From positions 263,501-327,500 of the forward strand of contig JAVYIG010000904.1 in NCBI GenBank assembly GCA_035222895.1: DNA of 64,000 nt, given 5' to 3'. A model generated the notes under the pieces. That model was not told where the DNA came from and searched no databases. It saw nothing but the letters and a program-made list of their open reading frames with translations. This document shows, piece after piece, positions 34,438 to 64,000 of the stretch. Position 1 is the first letter of the stretch, and every line of letters starts with the position of its first letter. The position numbers and the translations under genes are program-made. Origin of the DNA: Strongylocentrotus droebachiensis (Eukaryota; Echinodermata; Echinoidea; Camarodonta; Strongylocentrotidae).

Positions 34438-35225
34438 ATGAATAGAGAGAATATGTGGCGAACGTACAGTGAGGTGAGGTGAACGTAGAGTGAGGTGTAG
34501 GCCTTTAGTAAATTTAAACATCTACTTCTGTATATTTAGGTCCTAATATGAGATTCGACACAATTAATATATTCATATAGGCCTACTAATCTGGACTGTA
34601 TAATTCAAAAACAATCCAATGCAAACTAAATTATGTTGGATTTATGTGAGAGAATTATTTGGCGAACGTACAGTGAGGTGAGGCGAACGTAAAGTGAGGT
34701 GTAGGCCTATACAGTGAATTAAAACATTTATGTTTCTTTTCCCTTAATGACTTCTGTGTTTAGGTTTTAATATGAGATTTTGCACAATAATTATATTCCT
34801 ATATAGGCCTATTAATCGGCGACTATAGAATTCAAAACAATTCAATGCAAACTAAATCATGTTGGATTTATGTGACGAACGTACAGTGAGGTGAGGCGAA
34901 CGTAGAATGAATATACTGAATTAAAACAATCAACGTTGAATTTTATTTAGCAAGAGTAATTATTGCGCGCAACACGAAAGTAATGAAAATAATAGGGCCT
35001 TCTTTAGAATATAGAATTTAAAGCAATTCAATTATGCAAACAAAGACAGAGTCATGTTGGATTTACTATGTGGCGAACATACAGTGAGGTGAGGCGAACG
35101 TAGAGTGAGATGAGTGTGTGTGACCATCAGTAACATTTGCCTCATGAATATTTATTAGGCTTCGTGTGACCTTTACTGTGAATTCACTTCCGCCTCACGT
35201 CAGAGTCGCCTAAAAAGTGCCTACC
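34438..35225 (-). repeat. Right terminal inverted repeat of the foldback element
   Basis: About 788 bases of inverted units ('gtggcgaacgtacagtgagg' followed by 'gaggcgaacgtagagtgag'), four copies. It is one unit shorter than the left arm, so the arms have changed independently or by unequal exchange. Confidence 0.75.
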
Positions 35226-35234
35226 CATAAGGAG

Positions 35235-35514
35235 CTGTACCACAGAACTCTTAAACGTATTTTAGTTCTGTGAGCTGTACAGGTGATCACGTTGGTCGGA
35301 CGATTGGGGCTTGATGCTATATCTCGCCCAGAGCTCCGGCGCAGCATACCGACTCAACATGCGTGTCGCTAGCTAGTATAGTAGAGTCCGTTTTATAAGG
35401 TTGCAAGCAAGCTTATATGTCTACTGTTATATGGGGTGCCGGTGTAGACAACATTGTACCTAACAGTGGTAGACTTGGGACTTTAAGAATCTAGGCTCTT
35501 TTATCCTTCTTGAG
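35235..35514 (+). promoter_or_regulatory. DHX35 5' flank: promoter and 5' untranslated region
   Basis: The 280 bases between the foldback element's right target duplication and the first in-frame ATG must hold the leader and probably the core promoter. The sequence is mildly CpG-enriched (gttggtcggacgattggggc, gctccggcgcag), with an ATTGG (inverted CCAAT) at 35304-35308. No TATA box in a convincing position. Confidence 0.4.
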
Positions 35515-57002
<21,488 letters not shown>

Positions 57003-58300
57003 CACATGGACACAAAGGCAATGCATGACATAACTACAGTGCAATACACACTCATGAGATCATGTATACTTTCTGATATGTGAGGAAAATTCTCTTGAAG
57101 TACAATGTACATGCGTATCCATCTTCTCAGTCTGGTAGCCCTTGTCGGCTGAAATATTTGCCAGTGTATGAGCAAGAGGAAATGATGGAGGAAGAAATAG
57201 GGGTAGACCGACTAGGACTTGGACAGATAACAGCAAGCAGTGGACAGGCATGTCATTTGATCAGCTAACGAGAACAGCTGAAAACAGGGAGTTATGAAGA
57301 ACCTGTGTCTCATTACGAAAAGCTCTCGTTAAAACTATACCCCACCACTATAACACAGGAACCAATGTAAATCAGGTGGGGTATCACGACCCCACTTTCG
57401 TTTCTCTCGTTAAAACTTTGACAGAGCCTTGCAGCTCTTCGCATCTGTAATCTTCATCATCTTACGTAATAGTGTAAACATACTCTTACTGGGGCTCTGC
57501 CTGAAAGGAAATAAGAAGTAGAAAATATATGTTTTACTTGTTTTAAGATATTTTCATGTCCACAAGTCACTTATAATTTAGATGAAGACCATAATGAAAA
57601 TTTGAACGAAGCAAAATGACCCAGAATGTGCGATATATCAGGAATTTTAACCGTGAAAATAAGCACTCTTTCTCCCTTCCTCTTTACCTTTATCATGCTT
57701 ATCTCTCTCTCCCTCTCTATCACCCCGTCAGGGTCTGGGCGGGGGCATTACATAGTATAGCACTAGTGTTTACTTTAGGCTTAGCACTAGGAGTAGTGAA
57801 AGTCAAATGGGGGTTTAAATTTAAAAAGCGAGGGTTTCGTCATGTCAAGGTCCATTTCATTGTCGCCCCAATGGTCTCCAATTAAGCTATGGGAGTTTGT
57901 TTTTCTCAAGTAACTGAACAAATGCTGCAAGGTGCGAATTAAGCCCGAGTCATTACGTTTTTTGTGCTAAACGTTTAACCGTTAAATGTATAGGGGCGGT
58001 TTCGTTTAACCGTTATGAAAATACAACTATTTGTACATGTATGTGAATTCTTAGGTATTCAGTCATTTCGATGAAGACATATCATGTAATCATGTTCATG
58101 AAAAGAGGCTTAAACCGGAACTCCAAAAGCACTTACACACACACACAATCAAAAACGATCTATCATGGTTTTAAAATAATGGGAACATGAAATGCACAGT
58201 AGATTATTAGATTTCTAGTAAACAAAGTAGATGCATGCCACGCTTTATAGCTAGCCTCTACGGACAACACAGCGCTATGAATGATTCACAAATTCATGCC
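57003..58300. other. DHX35 3' flank and spacer, no further gene seen
   Basis: The first few hundred bases should be the DHX35 3' untranslated region, but no canonical AATAAA follows closely, so its end is not placed. An open frame at 57616-57885 begins with low-complexity Ser/Tyr/Leu codons and has no recognisable domain. Confidence 0.4.
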
Positions 58301-58470
58301 GCGCCTTCTTGCAATGTGATTGGCTGAGGTGAACACGTGGGGTCGCGTAAAAGGTGGCAAAATGCATGAGGGAGCGTGAATACCTCATGACGAGGGTGTG
58401 GCTCTGCGACTCGCATAACGATTGGCTCGCAGCCGCGCACACTGGCTACGGCACGTGGTAGTTCGGAACA
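58301..58470. promoter_or_regulatory. Promoter-like patch: paired CCAAT and E-box motifs
   Basis: In A+T-rich surroundings this CpG-containing patch holds two ATTGG(CT) motifs (inverted CCAAT) at 58319-58323 and 58421-58425, each followed by a CACGTG E-box (58334-58339, 58452-58457). No adjacent coding exon was identified. It could be a host promoter whose gene starts outside the recognised set, or an old LTR or transposon promoter. Confidence 0.4.
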
Positions 58471-59090
58471 AACCAACCACAATACCACATGTCGGTCATT
58501 TGTAAGATTAGTGATTATTCATTACACATTGATGGCATGTGCTTGCTCCCTCAATCAAACCATGCATTCTGTCTGATTCATGCAACGACAACCATTTTTT
58601 GATTGTTTTGATACGCTCAGAAAAAGAGATTATGGACACACATCGAATAAACATCAAACTTGTTCTCTTATCACTTACCGTATCACATACAGACCTTCTC
58701 GTAAACAATCTTAAGTTAATGCACCAGCATTCAATGATTTTTAAATATCAAATCAATCGTCATTCGTCAACAATCACATTCACTTTCAAGACTTCAATCA
58801 TTTTCATCAAGCACTCAATCAGATCCAAGTTTGCACCATGTCACAATACAAAAAAAACAGTGAGAATAAAATAAATTGTTTGTGACTCAAGAGTATCGAA
58901 ATATTAAACAACATTTTATTTTACTATTAAAACAAACATATCACCAAGAAGCATATTGTGTGGGCCACGTGAAACAACAGGCGGTGTTCACTTAAAATCA
59001 TCACTTGTCACACTTGCTTTATAATTGTTGCGGGGGGGGAGGGAGGAGGAGGGAGGAGGAGGGAGGAAAGAGAGGAAAAAACCTGGATTG
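58471..59090. other. Spacer ending in a G-rich purine tract (about 59031-59090)
   Basis: No coding support. The tract at 59031-59090 repeats 'gggaggagga' several times after eight or nine G, all purine on the plus strand, so it could form triplex or quadruplex structures. Confidence 0.5.
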
Positions 59091-59165
59091 AATAGAACAA
59101 TTATAGAATTTTATTTTTTTTGTTGCATAAACAAAATATATTTAAAACATACATTACAAATTTAC

Positions 59166-59605
59166 AACGCAATGCTAAGGCGTCCTGCTGTGTCTCTGTG
59201 AGGTGAGCAGACGAAAGCGAATGTGTATAAGCGGTTAAGCCCCTCGTAAGTAACTTTTGGACTCTTGTCAGTTTCGGTTCACGACTTTGTGTGAACGGTG
59301 ATAACTTTTCCAAAATTACCGGGTTAAAGTTTGATACATCGAGGATGGGGCAATTACTCGGCGGCAAGTACTTAGCTGTTGTTTCTTCAAGAACTTTATC
59401 CTCGAGTTTGTTATTTGACAAGTAAGAAGTGGAACTAGCTACTTCATCGTCGAGTGGTGTACCCACATCTGTCTGTGCTGCAAACTTCATTGCAAAAGCA
59501 GGGATAACTACTGCGTCAGAGTTAGCATGCAAGTGCTGCCCTATTTCATCTTCAAGCACTGTGACTGACTCATCTTCACCATAAACAGAAGTCTCATCTA
59601 CCTAC
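59166..59605 (-). pseudogene. Gag-like fragment, possibly of a DIRS-type retroelement
   Basis: The minus-strand frame reads DETSVYGEDESVTVLEDEIG, then VGTPLDDEVASSTSYL, YLPPSNCPILDVSNFNPVI and LEKLSPFTQSREPKLTRVQK LLTRGL. The pattern 'vGppld..va......klke....Y.rP.NC..l.v..vNp.iw..LsP.tRs.D.kLq..Q.lL.kgl' is familiar from uncharacterised proteins of marine invertebrates often linked to DIRS-like elements. A TAG interrupts the frame upstream (about 59602), where MNPRVPREICRG precedes it, and similarity ends in A+T-rich sequence near 59166. A decayed element is most likely; an exon of an unrecognised host gene cannot be excluded. Confidence 0.4.
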
Positions 59606-59839
59606 CCCCGGCAAATCTCTCGCGGAACTCTTGGGTTCATGATGCTGTCTGAGCGTGGCAGTCACGGGGTACTTAGACCCATGGTGCAATACAGCCCTGG
59701 AAGTTCCGGGTCATTGTCTCTGCCCGCTGTCTCCGCGGGTTTCGGAGTGGCCGATGCCATGACGAATCGTAGATTGAAATCTCGAAAAATGGACCAAAAG
59801 AATTCTGAAATTGTTCCAAAAGGAAAACAAACTTAAGTT

Positions 59840-61326
59840 TACAGTTTATCAGTAATAATCCGCCGGAAAACAAATCTTTGATTTTTCACAATAATTCTGA
59901 TTGCTTGAAAGAGTCGCTCTTTTAAAAAGGCGACGAAGCGATAATGATTGCACATGGTTGAAGCGGGCTCTCAATCAGTCTCTTCACGAGATTTACGAAG
60001 TAAAATTGTAAGTTCGTCAAAAAGCATTAAAGCGGGCTTGAGTGATATAGTTCAACAAAATAGTATAGCAAGAAATGACAAAATTACTGTTTTAGTTAGG
60101 GTGTCATGAGAAAAAAGAAAAAAAATTCCAATACAGATAGGACAAAATACGACCAAGAACAACGAATGAATGAATAATAATCTCGTCATAGATTGTTGGA
60201 ACTCGGAAATCAATAGAAAACACAACAGCAATATAATACACAATGTCGCAACAAACATGACATGAGCAGTGATGGCTAGTGGCGTAGCTACAGGGGGAGG
60301 TGGTGCTAGCCACTTTTGCACATTTTCCATTTTGTGAGATGAATACTAACATATTCAAATTCTCTGGTAAGAGACATGTTCTTTTCTTGTTGGCAATGCG
60401 GCCTGCAGTCAAGAAAACCTGCTCCGGTGGGTCCGAGGTCGCTGGCACCGTCATGAAATGTCGGGCGACTTTGCTCAATCCTGGGAATTAGCGTTTGTGG
60501 TCACTCCACCAATCAATAGGGTATGTGACGGAAGATGCCGGTCAAGTTCTGAAATATTCGTCGAGCTTGTCGACGTTGTTGCGTTGCTTTGGTATAAATT
60601 ATATGTCATATTATATAACATAACAATATTGATTGCTATTAAAATTCAATAGATCAATATTCAAATTCGATTTCAAATCAGGTTTTAATCAAGACTTGTC
60701 AAAAAGTCCAAAGACTAAAAATGCAAGTTTAAATCAAACATACAATCATATAAAAAACATTCAAAAACATATATAAAGAAAACATAGCAAATCAGAAAAA
60801 ATTTATAAAAATGATTAAATGTTTACATTTTTTTTTTTTAGCAGATGTTTCTGCATTTATTGATAAATCAAATACAAAACATTCAAATAACAATAATAGT
60901 ATATAATATAATTGATTTATATCAAGAGTGACAACTTAATACACACAAAATAAAATATTTTAAAAAGAAAAATACATAATTGAAAGCTTGAAAGTATGGA
61001 GGTAAGTAAAAAATAATCAAGATAAATGCAGAGGCCAACTATCATAAGCTAAGAAGCTTGAGGCGATAGCAGCCGGGAAGGGGGGGGGGGGGTACATGGC
61101 GCTGTTTTTAGGAGAATGTAGGGGAATAGAGAGTCACATATAAAGATTTTGTTCAGAAAATATCTGAATAAAAAGTGGAAAGAAATTAAGAAAAAAGAAA
61201 AAAGAAGAAAAATGTGCAAGTGTGTGCAAGTGGGTGTGTGCAGGTGAAGTAAGTGTTCGATTCGTATTGTTAATGAACTGGTCATCTAAAATTAATTTAA
61301 ATAAACAATCAAAACCTCTGAGACCC
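59840..61326. other. A+T-rich spacer and probable LINE 3' untranslated region
   Basis: No host coding segment is supported. A promoter-like GC patch at 60280-60480 has no recognisable product. From about 60600 rightward the sequence is very A+T-rich and probably includes the 3' untranslated part of the downstream minus-strand LINE. A run of about 12 G lies near 61080-61091. Confidence 0.35.
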
Positions 61327-64000
61327 TTATGATGTTTTTGAATATGTAGATATTAAATATTTTTTCATCGATGCTTTGAATGAATAAAGAGTTGCAGAGT
61401 GTTTAATATTGTCAGGTAAAGCATTCCAAATGTCTGGACCATGATGTCTTATCGATTTATAGGCCATAATAATTTTGGGGTTTGTTAAGTGGAAATCGGA
61501 TGAGTGTCGTGTGGGATAAGAATGTATATCACTATTGTAAACAAAAATATTTCGAAATGCCAAAGGTATAGTATTTATCCAACATTTATACATAAAGATT
61601 GCAGTTTGAAAACTGTGAATGTCAGCGATTTTTAATGTTTTTAGTTTACAAAATATTGGATCAGTATGGGCTAAATAATGTGAATGTGTACAAAGACGAA
61701 GTGCTTTCTTTTGGAGACGATATATTAACATAATTTTCATCTTACTACAATTGCCCCAAACTATGTTACAATAAGATATGTATGACAAAATGAAGGAATT
61801 GTAAAGCATAAATAGTGACTTTTGTGATAGATAATATTTTAATTTATATAAAATGCCTATGCTTCTCGAGACTAGCATGCAAATGTTGTTAATATGACTA
61901 TTCCAAGTTAGGTTTGAATCAATCATTACACCTAAGAATTTTGTAACTTCTTTTTGAATTATGGGCATGTTATCTATAAAAATATCATAATGAAGTACAT
62001 GTTTAGAGTGTATGTTTTTGAAATAAATACAATTAGTCTTATTAATATTTAAAGAGAGTTTATTGGATTTGAACCAAGATGATAATTTATTTAGTTCTAA
62101 ATTGAGGGTTGTAATGAGAATGTTTAAGTCTTTATGCGAATAAAATACGTTGGTATCGTCTGCGAACAGAACATATGTTAGGAGTGGTGATGCATTAACA
62201 ATATCATTCATATATACTAAAAACAGTAGGGGACCTAATATGGAGCCTTGTGGTACTCCGCATTCTATGGTGGAAATATTAGATGTTGTAGATTTAAACA
62301 TAACATATTGATGTCTATTACGCAAATAGTCTTCAAACCAAGAAAGTACAATCCCTCTAACTCCATATGCTTTTAATTTATGTATTAATATACGATGGTC
62401 CATGGTATCGAATGCTTTCGATAAGTCCATAAAAACACCTACAGTGTGTTCTTTTTTAGAAAGGGAATCAGTTATTTTGTCACATAATTGTAGAATAGCA
62501 TAATCAGTAGAGTGGTTCTTTCTAAATCCATATTGATTAGGAATTAAAAAGTTATTGATATCTAAGAAAGAATATAATCGTTTATATACTATTTTCTCTA
62601 ATATCTTTGAAATGCTTGGTAGTAAAGAAATTGGTCGGTAGTTTGAAACTTTAGAGTGATCATCCTTTTTATATATCGGAATTATTTTTGCAACTTTTAG
62701 TGGGTCGGGAAAAATCCCTTGGGAAAGAGATAAATTAAAGATATGTGATAACGGGGAAGCTATGAAGTGAATTATTTGTTTTAATAAAGATACACTTAGC
62801 TCATCGTAGCCACTAGATTTACTGCTTTTTAATGAACGAACAATTTCTAAAATCTCTTGAATATTTGTTGGATTAAAAAATAAGGATTGATTAACGTTAT
62901 TATTTAAGTATTTCAAAAAATCATTCTTTTCATTAATTATTTTGGAAGCTAAATCCGGTCCAATATTAGTAAAGTATTTATTGAATGCCTCAGCAACATC
63001 ATTTTGGTCTATGTGATGCCCATTATCATTAAATTCAATATTATTTGGAGTATCCTTTTTCTTCCCCAAAATGTCATTAACTGTTTGCCATAATGATTGA
63101 TTATTATCTTTATTATTTTCAATTTTATTACCATAGTATAATTTGCGTGATAAACGAATAATTGAAGTCAATTTATTACGGTACTTTTTATATTTATTTT
63201 GATTTTCATTTGTAGGTGATCGAAGTGAGATTTTATATAAACGAATTCGGGTAGATATTGATTTAAGTATACCTTGAGTAATCCATGGTCGTTTATTTTT
63301 CTTTTTATTTGACTTAATTCTTGAGAGGGGCACATTTTTATTATAATGACAAAGAAGTTTGTTTATAAATTTTTCATATGAACTGTTCACATCTCTTTCA
63401 AAATAAATATCATACCAATCTTCTTGACTCAAGTCTATTTTTAAGGATTCAATATTACGTTTGGTTTCTTTACGTCGTGTTGTATGTTCTTTATTGGGAA
63501 TTTGTAGGTGTTTATCATTAGGACCTATCGTAAATATTGGTAAATGGTCTGAAATATCATAATATATTATTCCATTCTGTTTATTATCTAATACGTTTGA
63601 GAAAATATTATCAATTATAGTATGTGTTAAGTTTGTAATCCTAGTTGGTTTATTAATGAGAGGTTTAAAAAAAAATGAAGATAATAAATTAGTAAAGTGT
63701 TGGCCAAGAACGGTAAAAGGTAAGGATATATCGATATTAAAGTCTCCCATAATATATACATCTTTATTTTCTCTAGAAATAAATTCAAGGCATGATTCTA
63801 ATTCATCAAAAAATGTGTCGGCTACATTGTTAGGTGGTCTGTACATTACCCCAACGATTCTATTCTTATGTTTATCATCAATAATTTCTAAAAATAATGT
63901 TTCTATTCCTTCCAGTTGAATATCATGTCTTATTTTAAATTGTACATCATTACGAGAATAAAAAGCGACACCTCCCCCCTTTCCGTTTTTACGGTCTGAA
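61327..64000 (-). CDS. LINE endonuclease-reverse transcriptase (3' part; runs off the window)
   Basis: An uninterrupted minus-strand frame enters at the right edge (GGGVAFYSRND...VMYRPP) and ends at a TAA at 61327-61329, so at least 890 codons are visible. From the Met at 63846: endonuclease GDFN (residues 34-37) and SDHLPIF, reverse transcriptase GYDEL, NYRPISLLPS, motif A FMDLSKAFDTMDH, motif B GVPQGSILGPLLF, catalytic FADD, then SYISYCNIVWGN and NTRH-like C-terminal blocks shared with the decayed copy at 33305-34437. Codons are strongly A/T-ending and Asn/Lys/Ile-rich, unlike the LINE at 40402. The upstream endonuclease start and any ORF1 lie outside the window. L2/CR1-like by appearance. 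Confidence 0.88.
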   Translation of the reverse strand, partial: SDRKNGKGGGVAFYSRNDVQFKIRHDIQLEGIETLFLEIIDDKHKNRIVGVMYRPPNNVADTFFDELESCLEFISRENKDVYIMGDFNIDISLPFTVLGQHFTNLLSSFFFKPLINKPTRITNLTHTIIDNIFSNVLDNKQNGIIYYDISDHLPIFTIGPNDKHLQIPNKEHTTRRKETKRNIESLKIDLSQEDWYDIYFERDVNSSYEKFINKLLCHYNKNVPLSRIKSNKKKNKRPWITQGILKSISTRIRLYKISLRSPTNENQNKYKKYRNKLTSIIRLSRKLYYGNKIENNKDNNQSLWQTVNDILGKKKDTPNNIEFNDNGHHIDQNDVAEAFNKYFTNIGPDLASKIINEKNDFLKYLNNNVNQSLFFNPTNIQEILEIVRSLKSSKSSGYDELSVSLLKQIIHFIASPLSHIFNLSLSQGIFPDPLKVAKIIPIYKKDDHSKVSNYRPISLLPSISKILEKIVYKRLYSFLDINNFLIPNQYGFRKNHSTDYAILQLCDKITDSLSKKEHTVGVFMDLSKAFDTMDHRILIHKLKAYGVRGIVLSWFEDYLRNRHQYVMFKSTTSNISTIECGVPQGSILGPLLFLVYMNDIVNASPLLTYVLFADDTNVFYSHKDLNILITTLNLELNKLSSWFKSNKLSLNINKTNCIYFKNIHSKHVLHYDIFIDNMPIIQKEVTKFLGVMIDSNLTWNSHINNICMLVSRSIGILYKLKYYLSQKSLFMLYNSFILSYISYCNIVWGNCSKMKIMLIYRLQKKALRLCTHSHYLAHTDPIFCKLKTLKIADIHSFQTAIFMYKCWINTIPLAFRNIFVYNSDIHSYPTRHSSDFHLTNPKIIMAYKSIRHHGPDIWNALPDNIKHSATLYSFKASMKKYLISTYSKTS

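Larger units (their letters stand above)
31709..35225. mobile_element. Foldback element with long repeat-built terminal inverted repeats (3.5 kb)
   Basis: The first and last approximately 130 bases are near-exact inverted copies (ggtaggcactttttaggcga ... tcgcctaaaaagtgcctacc). A perfect 9-bp direct repeat CATAAGGAG flanks the element (31700-31708 and 35226-35234). Each arm consists of about 200-base units, each holding 'ctacgttcgcctcacctca' plus 'gttcgccacat' and a 'ttaataggcctataggaat' segment. There are five units on the left (near 31829, 32061, 32280, 32477, 32662) and four on the right (near 34457, 34662, 34873, 35073). The core holds a decayed LINE and no transposase. Nine-base duplications and long arms resemble Mutator-like foldbacks, and long-inverted-repeat TU elements are known from sea urchins; family membership is inference. 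Confidence 0.85.

Noticed and set aside
57616..57885. 89-codon plus-strand frame after DHX35
   Set aside because: Low-complexity hydrophobic start from TC-rich DNA, no family similarity and no splice context.

Overview
This is nuclear genomic DNA from a metazoan. Every recognisable host gene is split into short exons by GT-AG introns, the background is A+T-rich, and introns and spacers are packed with non-LTR retrotransposons, MITEs, SINE-like units and palindromic elements. The protein sequences plus a long-terminal-inverted-repeat 'foldback' element of the kind first described from sea urchins suggest a marine invertebrate deuterostome, most likely an echinoderm. That placement is inference.

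Layout. (1) 1-3880: unassigned sequence with a 158-bp hairpin. (2) 3881-22573 (+): DDX27-type DEAD-box helicase, 17 visible exons, 734 codons plus stop; the extreme N-terminal exon is not in the window. (3) 22574-26218: spacer with nested palindromic transposons. (4) 26246-27916 (+): two-exon GFOD1/2-like oxidoreductase-fold protein of 380 aa. (5) 27917-35234: repeat-rich spacer with a SINE, an 883-bp near-perfect palindrome and a 3.5-kb foldback element flanked by a 9-bp target duplication. (6) 35515-57002 (+): DHX35-type DEAH-box helicase, 17 exons, 700 aa, frame-consistent from ATG to stop. (7) 57003-64000: promoter-like CpG/CCAAT/E-box patch, a Gag-like fragment, and the 3' two-thirds of an A+T-rich LINE running off the right edge.

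The two helicases act in different RNA pathways (large-subunit rRNA maturation for DDX27, spliceosome-associated for DHX35), so nothing points to an operon-like unit. Their linkage may be ancestral, since the human orthologues both lie on chromosome 20q. Three LINE ORFs lie antisense to the host genes: a 5'-truncated one in a DDX27 intron, an apparently intact 1050-aa one in a DHX35 intron, and the edge copy.

The most unusual observations are structural. The 5' part of DHX35 exon 3, with its acceptor, is triplicated in tandem inside the preceding intron. The 3' part of a DDX27 exon, with its donor, is duplicated into the following intron. One palindromic transposon sits in one arm of another palindrome whose other arm preserves the empty site. 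The foldback element lies about 280 bp upstream of the DHX35 start codon. No complete DNA transposase or new enzymatic system was seen. All exon joins come from splice consensus plus protein family similarity read by eye, not from transcripts or alignments.
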